A stretch of DNA of 64,000 bases from Catonia carolina. Taxonomy: Eukaryota; Arthropoda; Insecta; Hemiptera; Achilidae. The stretch spans positions 433,951,545-434,015,544 of the forward strand of contig JAQMRL010000001.1 in the NCBI GenBank assembly GCA_035578175.1. The letters run 5' to 3'. Within the stretch, counting starts at the first letter, position 1. Each line of letters begins with the position of its first letter. A model generated the notes under the pieces. The model worked only from the letters and a program-made list of their open reading frames with translations, made no database searches and was not told where the DNA came from. Below are positions 13,201 through 21,379 of this stretch, piece by piece. The translations under genes and the position numbers were made by a program.

Positions 13201-13625
13201 ATTTTTGCCGATATGCCGAATATATAAATATAAACCAGTAGTATTAAATAAATAACATAAAATTTTTTTTAGGTTATTTAAAGCCGCACGATGGGTTATG
13301 CAAATTTTTAACAGTGGGTTTTGACTTGTAAACATTTTCATACCCTAGCAGGGAATCGAACCCAGGACCTCCGTATTATAGGGTAGCGCGCTACTAACTT
13401 CCACTATACTAAAGAGGAGGTCATAGGAAAATTACTATTGTTAAATAATTAAAATTAATTATCCAGTAAAATTTAACATTTCTTAATTACCTACTTTTAA
13501 TTAAAAATAATTATTATAATTATATATAATAGATAACAAAATAACTTACCTTGAAAAGGTACTGCTAAAGACAATGAAAATAATGTTGTAACAGTTAATA
13601 ACCTAAGACAGTTATTGGAGACCAT
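1031..13625 (-). CDS. Alkaline phosphatase 1 (ALP1), six exons visible, 3' end outside window
   Basis: Secreted or membrane-bound metal-dependent alkaline phosphatase, which hydrolyses phosphate monoesters at the cell surface or in a lumen. Joined exons (13625-13550, 11752-11681, 9698-9478, 7110-6745, 4080-3879, 1248-1031) give about 385 residues in one frame: signal peptide 1-21, the FLGDGMS metal-binding motif near residue 84, the catalytic serine in ADSACSATAY near 134, SHASPAG, VVLGGGRGTF, and FVEGAKIDMAHH. Every junction is GT..AG and phases agree. ALP family members have about 500-550 residues, so the exons for TADHSH, HGGDDV and the membrane anchor should lie left of position 1. The gene is in tandem with ALP2. 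The residue after ID is Met where mammalian enzymes have His. Family assignment is firm; substrate and tissue are unknown. Confidence 0.95.
1312..1479 (-). other. Unassigned open stretch of about 53 codons in ALP1 intron
   Basis: Downstream of an acceptor-like TTTTGAATTTTCAG the minus strand is open for about 53 codons without an ATG start, reading VAELFQEKIDAVPILVLG then KLFSEITEIDSKHVAMKAYV, and stops shortly before ALP1 exon 6. The composition is protein-like, with balanced charged and hydrophobic residues. I do not recognise a family. It may be a transposon remnant or a decayed exon. It cannot be an ALP1 exon, because exon 5 joins directly to exon 6 in phase. Confidence 0.25.
1500..2770. 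other. AT-rich intron sequence, nothing recognised
   Basis: Part of the intron between ALP1 exons 5 and 6. It is very AT-rich with many stops in all frames. A small minus-strand ORF at 2570-2761 shows no recognisable motif. Confidence 0.5.
2780..3400 (-). mobile_element. jockey-like LINE 3' fragment in ALP1 intron
   Basis: The minus strand encodes WKPHVAHVRAISDSRFRML, ILYKPLVRPIWLYEGPIF, LQRHQSKALRAITNAPFY and ITNHTLYKDLKIPTVRDIV, then after a frame change RRLKRRWNRDLLR at about 2805-2865, the end of jockey-clade ORF2. A second decayed copy of the same subfamily lies on the plus strand at about 37.9-38.2 kb. Frameshifts and the missing RT core show that it is dead. Confidence 0.8.
3401..3878. 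other. Intron sequence, nothing recognised
   Basis: Rest of the ALP1 intron, up to the exon 5 donor at 3878. Mixed AT-rich sequence with no ORF or repeat that I can identify. Confidence 0.45.
3879..4080 (-). CDS. ALP1 exon 5
   Basis: Acceptor TTTTTAG precedes 4080 and donor GTAAGCAG follows 3879. The 202-nt exon opens with VVLGGGRGTF, the conserved ALP block after the first core half, and continues through KNLVEAWLADKK and YVWNRGDLL to end in phase 1. ALP2 exon 5 is one codon longer. Confidence 0.93.
4081..5894. other. ALP1 intron 4, nothing recognised
   Basis: AT-rich sequence between exon 5 and the LINE inserted at 5.9 kb. A 77-codon minus-strand ORF (4804-5037) has no motif and no splice context, so it is taken as chance. 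Confidence 0.5.
5895..6638 (-). mobile_element. RTE-like LINE 3' end with target-site duplication
   Basis: The minus strand carries a 5'-truncated LINE encoding VRFFTHIARMSDTRLTKRIL and LGTSWYKETMKDLQEL (about 6030-6300), the tail domain of a non-LTR reverse transcriptase ORF. It ends on the minus strand with an (AAT)n tail at 5908-5922. The direct repeat TTTTCATGGCATCTT flanks it at 5895-5909 and 6624-6638 and is read as the target-site duplication. The insertion is therefore about 715 bp and sits in the intron between ALP1 exons 4 and 5. The clade is uncertain. Confidence 0.8.
6745..7110 (-). CDS. ALP1 exon 4 (catalytic serine exon)
   Basis: Acceptor TTGTTTACAG precedes 7110 and donor GTACCGT follows 6745. 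The 366-nt exon is in phase 0 at both ends and encodes 122 residues from TYCVDSQVADSACSATAY to TPGKNLK. It has the catalytic serine (DSACSATAY) and SHASPAGVYAH, whose first His matches H153 of mammalian ALP. The length is identical to ALP2 exon 4. Confidence 0.95.
7350..8092. mobile_element. TTAA-ended MITE, copy 1 (743 bp)
   Basis: The element starts TTAAGGGGAGA and ends TCTCCCCTTAA, giving inverted termini of 11 bp that include TTAA. TTAA target duplication is typical of piggyBac-type transposons, but the inner ends are not the standard piggyBac ends and no transposase is visible, so it is called a non-autonomous element. A second diverged copy at 26332-28013 matches end to end apart from a mariner insertion. 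Copy 1 lies in the intron between ALP1 exons 3 and 4. Confidence 0.75.
8390..9105. repeat. Dispersed repeat with internal tandem duplication
   Basis: A unit of about 160-170 bp containing GTAAAATGCAT occurs twice in tandem here (about 8648-8815 and 8820-8985). Related sequence is at about 18240-18745, where the stretch CGTAAAATGCATAATAAGGC is preserved. No ORF is visible. Origin unknown; probably a non-autonomous transposon or a satellite-like repeat. Confidence 0.5.
9106..9477. repeat. CA/CG microsatellite (9213-9265) in repeat-like flank
   Basis: An alternating purine-pyrimidine run of CACG, GCGC and then CACA covers 9213-9265. The flank contains ACTTCCGGTTGACCGATTTT before it. After it, an AT-rich stretch at about 9358-9398 has short ACTTTC and GAAAGT arms. 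This looks like the tail of a larger transposon with an internal CA tract, but I cannot name it. Confidence 0.55.
9478..9698 (-). CDS. ALP1 exon 3 (GDGM metal-site exon)
   Basis: Acceptor TTGATTTCCAG precedes 9698 and donor GTGTTTC follows 9478. The 221-nt exon completes an Asp codon, reads SQYWLTEGTNTLKHKI, then KNVILFLGDGMSIPTLAATR, and ends in phase 0 with FPYAGLSK. The Asp of GDGM binds metal in ALPs. Homologous exons are at 57866-58089 (ALP2) and about 31410-31625 (relic). Confidence 0.94.
9699..10490. other. ALP1 intron 2, proximal part, nothing recognised
   Basis: AT-rich sequence without recognisable coding content. The 73-codon ORF at 9567-9788 on the plus strand overlaps ALP1 exon 3 in antisense and is not a gene. 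Confidence 0.5.
10500..11100. other. GC-richer block of unknown origin in ALP1 intron
   Basis: Two stretches (about 10500-10910 and 10980-11090) are clearly less AT-rich than their surroundings and contain words such as GGTCGAGGAGGTGAACG and GGGCGGCGCCACGCCGC. No ORF of useful length is open. They resemble LTR or transposon untranslated sequence in composition, but I found no paired copy or terminal repeat in the window. Confidence 0.35.
11325..11500 (-). mobile_element. tRNA-derived SINE, degenerate
   Basis: On the minus strand, TTAGTTCAATTCCCGGTCAG resembles a pol III box B (GGTTCAANNCC type) at about 11430-11450. The body that follows includes TGCCTACACACAAGACAGGG and ends near AATAAAATTAG. 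The 102-codon minus ORF over this segment is not a gene. The body differs from that of the SINEs at 25.4 and 51.3 kb. Confidence 0.5.
11681..11752 (-). CDS. ALP1 exon 2 (small N-terminal exon)
   Basis: Acceptor GTTTGCAG precedes 11752 and donor GTAAGTTG follows 11681. The 72-nt exon is in phase 1 at both borders, reading GYHNIPETVMFKQSGNQYD then TKED, between the signal peptide and the ALP core. The stretch is poorly conserved; phase agreement and consensus splice sites support it. Confidence 0.85.
12047..12746. mobile_element. Non-autonomous DNA transposon with about 34-bp TIRs (about 700 bp)
   Basis: AGAAAGCCCATAAGTCAAAA near 12061-12080 recurs inverted at about 12713-12732, and outside it GAATCGGTCATTTT pairs with GAATCAGCCATTTC, giving imperfect terminal inverted repeats of about 34 bp (12047-12080 and 12713-12746). 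No transposase is open inside; the 71-codon minus ORF at 12123-12338 has no motif. No clear target duplication was seen. The superfamily is undecided. It lies in the first long ALP1 intron. Confidence 0.65.
12750..13270 (+). other. Possible heavily decayed reverse transcriptase remnant
   Basis: The plus strand reads VLYADDAS near 13030-13055, resembling the catalytic F/YADD box of non-LTR reverse transcriptases, after GGTTTCGTAAACTAAAATTC and similar diffuse sequence. Stops and frame changes are frequent and no flanking RT block is convincing, so this is tentative. Confidence 0.25.
13272..13424 (-). mobile_element. tRNA-derived SINE
   Basis: The minus strand shows a box B-like GGTTCGATTCCCTGCTAGGG at about 13345-13365, upstream GCGCGCTACCC sequence like a tRNA head, and a 3' tail ending near GCGGCTTTAAATAACC at 13272-13287, which matches the tail (GCGACTTTAAATAAA) of the SINEs at 25.4 and 51.5 kb. 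It lies 5' of the signal-peptide exon's donor site, in ALP1 intron 1. Confidence 0.6.
13550..13625 (-). CDS. ALP1 exon 1 (signal peptide)
   Basis: The ATG at 13625-13623 opens MVSNNCLRLLTVTTLFSL followed by SLAVPFQ. This is a typical secretory signal: a polar start, a hydrophobic core LLTVTTLFSLSL, and a likely cut after Ala21. Donor GTAAGTTA follows 13550 in phase 1, matching exon 2. The start is chosen because an export signal is expected for an ALP and the frame continues through all later exons. Confidence 0.88.
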
Positions 13626-13642
13626 TTTGCTCTGACAGATCT

Positions 13643-13680
13643 TGGAGAACTGTACATTTTGGCAAAAGAGTTATATATTT
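13643..13680 (-). promoter_or_regulatory. Putative ALP1 core promoter (TATA box at 13671-13677)
   Basis: On the minus strand TATATAA lies about 47 bp upstream of the ATG. About 25-30 bp downstream of it is TACAGTT, a reasonable initiator-like start at about 13645-13650, which would leave a short 5' UTR of about 20-25 nt. In this AT-rich DNA a TATA match can arise by chance, so spacing is the main support. Confidence 0.4.
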
Positions 13681-14149
13681 ATTTATTTTCACTACAAAAA
13701 GCATAAAAATTTAGTACTTATTTTTTTTTAAATTAGGGCGTAATGATAATGTTTATTTTATCTAAAGCCAATATCTTAAAGTCATAATTAAAGTATTATA
13801 TTTAAAAATGTCTTCACTTTTTATAATAAATGAAAAATTACTAAAGTACTTTTTCTTGATAACAGTGTAAATACTGCAATATATATTTCTCATAAGACGC
13901 CTCTTGATCTTTGGATATCACATAACTATAAACGTATAATTATTTCTTAAATTAATTGTGCAATTTTGATAAAGTACATAATATAATGCCAGTTGTCCGG
14001 TACCCTAATATCCGTGTATATTTGTTATCCAAATACGCATTAAAACGGATTTTATTAATTGCATTTAAAAGCAGTTTTACTAACCTGTTGCATATTTCAT
14101 TCACTACAGTTACAGAAAAATGAGTAACGTTAAACAACATTGTACTACC
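13681..14149. other. Upstream flank of ALP1, nothing recognised
   Basis: AT-rich sequence upstream of the putative promoter. The minus ORF at 13952-14203 is partly the antisense of the LINE that starts near 14150. No regulatory motif could be assigned. Confidence 0.4.
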
Positions 14150-14625
14150 ACACAACACAACAGTAAAATACGTCTTGGAACTACATTTAGATCGTTGCCT
14201 CACATGGGAACATCACATAACTACTAAAAAGAAAGAACTTGAGCTGACAGTACGTAAACTACACTGGTTAATTGGTAAATACTCACCTTTTTCAAACGAA
14301 TCAAAAATTATTTTATATAAATCCCTTTTAAAACCCATGTAGACATATGGGCTTCAATTGTGGGGTACATCCAGCACTTCAAACATGAACATATTCAAAC
14401 GTTTTCAGTCAAAATTTATGCGGTGGGCCCTGCAAATTCCGTGGTACATCAAAAACACTTATTTCTATCTCGATCTTAATATTGACTCAGTGAAACAAAA
14501 TATATCAAAATTCAGCCTTAAATATGAAGAAAGACTCAATCGTCATCCAAACTTCTTGGCTCTAAATCTGCTAAATAACATTGATAACGGGTTTTCAAGA
14601 CCGAAAAGACATAGTGTTTTTTGAT
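14150..14625 (+). mobile_element. jockey-like LINE 3' fragment
   Basis: The plus strand reads LELHLDRCLTWEHHITTK, KIILYKSLLKPM then a stop, TYGLQLWGTSS, FKRFQSKFMRWALQIPWY and YLDLNIDSVKQNISKF, ending at a stop at 14624. These are the ordered blocks of the jockey-clade ORF2 C-terminal region. Upstream RT is missing and one in-frame stop is present. A short related piece lies on the minus strand at about 53.6 kb. Confidence 0.8.
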
Positions 14626-15104
14626 ATAGGTTATAGGTTATAAAGAACATTGTTAAACTTATATTTTTTTTTAAATTAATTTATTACTATTTTCAATTTT
14701 ATTAACATTATAATAAAATTTTAATCATGTTAACTAACATTTATAAAAATTGCTGATTGTTCTATTTCATGTGAACAGATTGTAATGTTGCGGACTAGTA
14801 CACAAAAAAAAAACTACAGTTAGCAACCTGTTTACAAACAACGTAGTAAACAAATATATAACTCTGATGATCTTAACTTGTCACCCTTGTAGCTACATAG
14901 GACCAAGTTATTCAGACAATACAGTGATATAAAATTCACCTATTCATTCAAATTCTACAGGTTTATTGTCGCTACAACTACGAGTTCTTTTAGTAACCAT
15001 TCTGATCACGTCTACTTACTTACTGAATTTTATATCTTCCATTAACGTTTTCAAGTTCTGCTTCCTTGGCCTTCCCTTTCGTCTCTTTCCCTCTGTTGCT
15101 CTCA

Positions 15105-15230
15105 TGGTTCTTAACACATTCAATGCTGAGCAATTGTGAGCACTCTCTTCCGCCAGGCTGATTACTCGTGCGGCCTGTTCTCCTCTTACTTTATTTACAA
15201 AATGTATGTTACACATTTTTTATAGAATTT
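15105..15230. repeat. Repeat block A, copy 1
   Basis: The word ACATTCAATGCTGAGCAATT and the following GCTGATTACTCGTGCGGC recur with changes at 16565-16700 (TATTCAATGCTGAACAATTA, GCTGATTACTCGTGCAGC). A 66-codon minus ORF across it (15016-15216) has a basic KGRPRKQN stretch, but the repeat context argues against a gene. The unit is part of a larger duplicated structure reaching 17.2 kb. Confidence 0.6.
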
Positions 15231-15459
15231 TTTTATTTGCGACCTGTTAGTGCATATTCTTACTGTGAAGTATAAAACCATCCGAGAATCGATTAATTTT
15301 AATCATACATTTTTTTTCTATTTATGAAATTCACAATCTGTTTGGGACTATATAGATTTTATGTTTGTTCAATTCATCAATTTATTTTTGTGTTCTATTC
15401 TGAGATATCATTTATCGGTCTCAACCAATGAGGGTTGATTTCTACCTGCACATACAAAC

Positions 15460-15829
15460 AGTTTTATACTGAACTGGACACAGTCGTCCGCTAACTCGCA
15501 ACGCAAAAGAACGATATCTTGTTGTTAACGCTTTTCCATCCGGTCTTATCCGCGATCGCTAACGCTATACTTTGAAAACGCAATAATACTAATATTCCGC
15601 TACACAGATTAATATTAATTCACGCGCCGCAGTGCTTTAACGCGCTGGAGACACTCCAGGAAACGACCACGCTAAATACAGTCCACTTAATTCAAGATCT
15701 TCGGCAGCTCAACACTCATCGGAAAGCCACTGGTACCAGCTGGTAAGTCGCAGGACTTCCAAGGTGAGTGAAATAAAACTTTTATTTATCGACAGTAAGC
15801 TGCTAAACGCTCCGCCACTGACCCTACCA
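15460..15829. other. GC-richer block, possible untranslated part of a retroelement
   Basis: Composition is clearly less AT-rich than the flank, with words such as ACGCGCCGCAGTGCTTTAAC and GGTACCAGCTGGTAAGTCGC, then AATAAAACTTTTATTTAT near 15772. No ORF is open. It directly precedes a LINE 3' tail (15830-16065). It may be LTR-like or transposon leader sequence, but no paired copy was found in the window. Confidence 0.3.
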
Positions 15830-16065
15830 CAATCTGTTAGAAACAATCAGTGAATGTTATATCACAAAATTTGAGAAAAATTAACATGGTATACAAACGT
15901 GAGTGGAGACACAGTCCAGTGACAGAACTCCGACGTGAATAGAGAAGTGTAGCATTTACAACACTGTAATGGATAGTCAATTACAGTACTACGTTAGTAG
16001 ATGAGGTCCCGGCTCCGGATTGTTTGGGAGAGTCTGCGTAGCCAGATTTGAGATCAATGGGTTAT
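15830..16065 (-). mobile_element. LINE 3' tail, deleted copy of the element at 38.8-39.3 kb
   Basis: The block CACAGTCCAGTGACAGAACT and CCGACGTGAATAG, then GATGAGGTCCCGGCTCCG and GATTGTTTGGGAGAGTCTGC, matches 38775-39060 closely in the same order. The other copy reads as the end of a jockey-like ORF2 plus its 3' UTR on the minus strand. This copy lacks the bases encoding RRLKRR and stops after a few dozen codons, so it is a short, internally deleted fragment. Confidence 0.7.
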
Positions 16066-16079
16066 ACATTTAATAATAA

Positions 16080-16490
16080 ATGTATTTCTTTTTTGAATGT
16101 TTCCATTTACTGTTTACGTACGGTAATTTATTATATAACTTTAAACTACACATAATATATTTTTAAAAATCCAAAAGTGTAAGCTATTTTGCATCGATAT
16201 CTGCAAAGATATTAAATTCAACTGTATCCTGAAACCCTTTTTAAATACTGTATGATTAGACTTTAAACGAGGGTATAAGATCGTGTGACGAAAATTCATA
16301 AACGAACGGCACGGTTACTAAGAAAAAACCTTTCTGAGGGCTATACAATTGACACAAACTGATATCCGACGGGGTGAGTCCCTCCAGAATTACTTAAAAT
16401 ATTAACAAAACGCACTAGGCGAGACGGTAGCCTAACGGTTATACCTACCCATTACTCGCTAGGTGAGAATGTAGCGCTGAATATGTTAAA
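16080..16490. repeat. Repeat block B, copy 1
   Basis: This segment is repeated directly at 16793-17215. Shared words include AAAAGTGTAAGCTATT, CGAGGGTA then GATCGTGT, CCTTTCTGAGGGCTA and a final GTCCCTCC then GAATTACTTAAAAT. The end (about 16430-16490) has a tRNA-like or palindromic GGTAGCCTAACGG and CTCGCTAGG. No ORF. With block A it forms an A-B-A-B arrangement, copy spacing about 715 bp for B. Confidence 0.75.
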
Positions 16491-16564
16491 TATTTTTTTA
16501 TCGAAAATATTTGAAACAAAACTTTTACTTCCTAATGTACCGGTTATATTTTTCCATTATTTTG

Positions 16565-16700
16565 TATAACATATTCAATGCTGAACAATTATGAGGTATC
16601 TCTCCTGTCGGGCTGATTACTCGTGCAGCGTGTTCTCCGCTTGCTTTATGTATGGCTTACAACTTATGTTACTTACGGTTTTGAAGATGTATTTTATTTG
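16565..16700. repeat. Repeat block A, copy 2
   Basis: Matches 15105-15230, including the adjoining ATTTTATTTGTGAC against ATTTTTTTATTTGCGAC. It lies between the two copies of block B, so the A-B unit is tandemly duplicated, the first unit being enlarged by the insertions at 15.27-16.07 kb. Confidence 0.65.
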
Positions 16701-16792
16701 TGACATATACATGGATTTATGTTTGCTAATAACATAAAAGTAAACAATTCAATGTTTTTTTATGTTTATTTTCGCCTATTATTAAAAAATGT

Positions 16793-17215
16793 ATTTCTTT
16801 TTTGAATTTTTGCATTTACCGTTACGATTTACGCGTAATTTCTTATATAATTTTTTACTGCAAATAATATATTTTTAAAGTAAATCTAAAAGTGTAAGCT
16901 ATTCTGAATCGATACCTACAAACACACTAAATTCACGACTTCAACTGTACCCTAAAAACCTGTTAAAAATACTGAACAAGTACATTATACGAGGGTAGAA
17001 GATCGTGTAAAAGAAATTCAAAAACGAACTGCACGGTTACAAGAAAAAAAAACCTTTCTGAGGGCTACATAATAGCAAAAAACTGATATTTGACAGGCGG
17101 TGTCCCTCCGGAATTACTTAAAATGATAATAAAACAGAACCCGCTAGTTGAGTCGGCAGCCTGGCGGTAACGCCTACCGGTGACCCGTTAGGCGAGTCTC
17201 TAGCACTGAATGTGA
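16793..17215. repeat. Repeat block B, copy 2
   Basis: Direct copy of 16080-16490 with many substitutions and small indels, ending GGCGAGTCTCTAGCACTGAA against GGTGAGAATGTAGCGCTGAA. The divergence points to an old duplication. Confidence 0.75.
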
Positions 17216-17224
17216 TAAGCTTAC

Positions 17225-18230
17225 AATGAATTATATTCTGCAACGGATTCTCAGTAAGACTTCACTGTTTTTATTTTTTCAGTGTATCTAAAATTTTACA
17301 ATCGACTCCATAACGATATTATTACTATTGCTTTTAATCTATTTTTCCCAACACTCAAGTTTCATTTCCTTCTTCTTCTTTATCTAATCCTTATGCCTTT
17401 CATCATTGAATCATTTTTAAATTTTCCAAATTCCCAGTGGTAATAGATGTCATTCATCTTGGAGTGTTTGTACAGATCAAACCTGTAGAGGAAAGGAGCC
17501 ATATATGGAATAGGGTCTTATTATGGAATACTAGCGTTTTTACAGACACGATGTTGAAAATCCTGATCTTCTTGCACCATTGGTTATACCGACAGAAACA
17601 ACTACCGGATTCAAACAGACTAAATACAGCGTGATTTGCAAAGGTGATCATAATGAATATAAAAAACGTGAAACATGGATTCAAGGGTTGAGGTGTAATA
17701 ATTGATATCATGAACAACACTACTGCTGAAAGGTTGTATTTTGTCTGCGATTACTGTGAATAAACTGATTCGACTAATACTTTGGTGCTTTAAAAACTAT
17801 GTAGGCAAATTATGTATCTATTCTAAGTATTCCAAATTATAACCCAATGTATTCTATATTAAGATCCTATTTTGTGAGTTGTAAAAATCATGTCACTAAA
17901 GAAAATTAAAAAAAAAATTATATTTGTAAATTTAAGATTTTGTATTTTCTAGTTGTGAAATAAACTATTTCTACTAATGATATAAAATTCAAGTAATTTC
18001 AAAAAAGACGTAGAAATCCAGAAAAATAAAAAATAAAAATGGTATTCCATATTTGGTTCCTCTCCCCTACCAAAATTCCACCTGACGTATTTTCATTTAA
18101 ACAAATTAAAAAAATCAATTCCAAAAAATTACTTTTGGGAATTTATCGTGGTCTTATTTTGTCTCAAATCTGGTAAGATATTTTAGTGTCGGGTTAAATG
18201 ACAAGCTCTACCTTGTTAGTGTAGGGTTGC
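17225..18230. other. Intergenic sequence, nothing recognised
   Basis: Moderately AT-rich. ORFs on both strands at 17437-17720 overlap one another and show no motif. No repeat partner found in the window. Confidence 0.45.
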
Positions 18231-18239
18231 GTGAAACAA

Positions 18240-18745
18240 TCATACGACTTGTTATTCTCAGTGTAAACAATAAAAAAATACAACCAGTGTATAGTAAGTC
18301 AAAACAATAGAAATGACAAAAATATAATCTAATTTTTATCCTAAGTGTATGACGCTAAATGAAAATCAATGTCGGTCGTACTTAAAAATACGTAAAATTT
18401 AAACATATCTCCCTAAAATTCATTTTGATGCCCAATTTTTATCTTTAGTGCATTTTAATCTAATTTTTAACCTTGGTGAGCGAACGACGCTAAATGAAAC
18501 GTAATCTCGTTTCTACTTAAATATTAAGAAAATCACTAATTAACGCTAAATTAAGGGCTATAGAAAAAAATACTTTAAATAAAATCTGTTGGTTTTTAAT
18601 GTTCTACAACTTTGATTTTGTTCGCTTTGACGTAAAATGCATAATAAGGCTGCTGTCTTAAAAATGCCATTTTTAATACGAGAACACAGCCTCTCCACGC
18701 ATTTATGGTGATACAGAGATCTTAACATCAAAACAATAAGGCAAT
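18240..18745. repeat. Dispersed repeat related to 8390-9105
   Basis: Contains GACGCTAAATGAAAATCAAT, CACTAATTAACGCTAAATTA and CGTAAAATGCATAATAAGGC, each with a counterpart in the 8.4-9.1 kb repeat in the same order and orientation. Divergence is high. No ORF. Confidence 0.5.
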
Positions 18746-18799
18746 TATATAATTACATACTATCACAGCAAACTACACTGTCATCCATATGCAATATTC

Positions 18800-19345
18800 T
18801 GGTTCTAGGTGCAATATTCATTGCAATATTTTGGTTCGAAAATCAGGGTACGTCTTAAATTCGCTGTATTTCAATACAGGGATTAAGAATAAACTCTTCG
18901 CGTGGAAGGAAACTAAGAAATCGTTCTCTGGACCAAAAAAGGGAAGACATTCGAAAATTGATGAAGCAGTTTTAAGTTATTTCAAAGAACTGCTTCATAA
19001 AGGTTTACCTGTATCTAGAGACGCTTTAATGTTAAAAGCTAGAGGTAGCTTTTAACATTAAAGCGTCTCTAGTTAAAAGCTAGAGGTAGCTTTTAACATT
19101 AAAGCGTCTCTAGTTACAGGTAAACCTTTATGAAGCAGTTCTTTGAAATAACTTAAAACTGCTTCATCAATTTTCGAATGTCTTCCCTTTTTTGGTCCAG
19201 AGAATGATATCTTAGTTTTCTTCCACGCGAAGAGTTTATTTTTAATCGCTGTATTGAAATACAACGTATTTAAGACGCACCTTGGTTTTTCGAAAGAAGA
19301 TATTGCAAAAAGTTTTCGTCTTAAATTCGATATAATACGGTAATT
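18800..19345. mobile_element. pogo/Tigger-like transposase fragment arranged as a large inverted repeat
   Basis: The two halves are near-perfect inverted copies: about 18835-19055 on plus and 19073-19310 on minus. Both encode the same segment, KNKLFAWKETKKSFSGPKKG and GRHSKIDEAVLSYFKELLHK then GLPVSRDALMLKA, which resembles the CENP-B/pogo helix-turn-helix region (GRPxKLEExLxxW type). At the centre a 38-bp piece with AAAGCTAGAGGTAGCTTTTA is duplicated. No catalytic DDE domain is present. An RNA copy would fold into a hairpin of over 200 bp. Confidence 0.75.
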
Positions 19346-20639
19346 AAGTTTATAAACTAACTGCAATTAGTGTTATTTATTTTAAAAAGATTTACAGCTC
19401 AACACTTTAAGCACGTAAGTACATTGTGTTTTTAATATCTACTCTTTGTGTTCCTTAATTTTACTTTCCTTTATTTTTTCCCGCAAAATATGATTAAATT
19501 TTTGGGTGCGTCTTAAATTCTATGGCGTCTTAAATTCTATACAATACATTAATTACAGTTCACTTCTCATCTACCGGACAACCCACCAAGAAAGCTGAAA
19601 AAGCGATGGAATTTAATGAATCGTTTTGAAGTACTGTGACTGGGGGACTTAAAATAAGTCCCTAAGTAAGTCCCTAACTAAGTGGCATAAAATAATTTAT
19701 GAACACTATTGACATTTAATCTGCAAGTTTTGTTAAAATGTTACCATATTTGTAAATTTTTCTCAAATGAAGTCAAAACATTACCTTTGAAATATATATT
19801 TTCAAGTATTGTATATTATATTGTAAAATAATAAATGCTTGTACTAGGAAGTTATAACGTAAACGATGTGGTTATAGTATTACTATTAAATTTGATACAT
19901 ATTTCAGTCCGTGTTGTAATAATATCAGATAACTGAATGTGGATGTTTCGTTTATATCAGGGAAACCAACGTAAACACTTCACCTGTATCATATGCTACA
20001 CAATTTCAATGGCAAATGGCGAAGTACAGCACAAACATTTTCAATTATATTAATGGACGTCGAAGAATTGCATCCATTGAACAAAACTCCAACGGAACTA
20101 ATGCGGAGCATAAGAGAATAACTTACATTACGTGCTACTAACTTCATTTAGTTACACTTTGAATGAATGTACGAATACTATTCTGTTAAAACTCCGTACC
20201 GTATTTCACACAAAAAACATACACGAATCATGGAAATTATATCTACGCAACACATACTATATTATCTATTAATAATACTTGAATTTATGTACGTTATAAA
20301 TTACAAGTATATTTTTAAAATTATGTTCTAAGTAATTACATAAATACAGTGTACTTTCAAAATTCATAATTATATTTTCCATATTCATCTTTTCACACAG
20401 AAAAAGAAAATTAATTCAAATACATTTTTATCTTTTACAAATTTTTTAATATATCCAAAAAAAGTTATCTTGTAAAGATTTACCTAATTTAAAAACTTAA
20501 CCTTCTGATTATAAGTTTATTTTTTATTTTTATTTATCTATTTTATTTAGCTAAATTTACATTACAATATATTAATACACTACGCTATTAGCAATATTTT
20601 TAACTAAATATACATATTTTAAGGCTGTTTTCTGTAAGC
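19346..20639. other. Intergenic sequence, nothing firm
   Basis: The words GTCTTAAATTCGATATAATA (about 19319) and GTCTTAAATTCTATACAATA (about 19529) suggest a short duplicated end next to the pogo-like element. A small open stretch near 20050-20110 (MDVEELHPLNKTPTELMRSI) is not recognised. The remainder is AT-rich without features. Confidence 0.4.
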
Positions 20640-21378
20640 ACCAGTGACATACCAACTTGTATCCATACAACTATGGCTATGTTTGCTGATGATATGGCAG
20701 TACTTGTGGTTGATGCCGATCCTGTACTTGCAACTCGAAAGACACAAAACCATTTACACGTGATAGAGTCATGGCTTGAACTTTGAAAAATTAAAATTAA
20801 TGAAAACAAGTCGCAACAAATAACGTTTACTTTTAGACGACAAAAATGCCCAACCGTTTACATTAATAATATTCCGCTGCCTCACACTACTCAAACACGC
20901 TATTTCGGCTTACACTTGGACAGAAAACTTACATGAAACGCACATGCTACACACACACGTCACAATCTCAAAACATGATTTTATCAAGTGAAACGCTTAC
21001 CCGATAAACGTTCTAAAATAAACATGTCACACAAATTAACAATCTGCAAGATAGTCTTAAGACCAATCTGGATATACGGAGTTCAACTTTGGGATCTGCT
21101 AAACCTCCACACACTTAACGTATACACAAGCAATTCATAAAAAGATTCTACGAACGATAACGCAATGTCCCTTTTACATCACCAACTCAATGTTGCACAA
21201 AGACTTACAAATCCCATACGTAATTGAAGTCGTGAAACAACTATACAAGACGATTCATGACAAATTTGAATTACATGACAACCCTCTCATACAAAACATG
21301 TACACTAGGGCAATACCGGATACTCAGCGCAGACGTTTGAAGCGCCTCCGGCCAAGAGATCTTCTTGGCCAACTGTAG
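20640..21378 (+). mobile_element. jockey-like LINE fragment including the FADD catalytic box
   Basis: Plus strand reads MFADDMAVLVVDADPVLATR (RT catalytic box), NNIPLPHTTQTRYFGLHLDR then KLT and a stop, VLRPIWIYGVQLWD, and after a frame change MLHKDLQIPYVIEVVKQLY ending RRRLKRLRPRDLLGQL. This is the most 5'-extended jockey-like fragment in the window, covering the last third of RT to the ORF2 end. Several stops and one frameshift make it inactive. Confidence 0.85.
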
Positions 21379-21379
21379 G

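Noticed and set aside
18800..19345. Two independent small genes of 88 and 97 codons on opposite strands
   Set aside because: They are inverted copies of one pogo/Tigger-like fragment without a catalytic domain.
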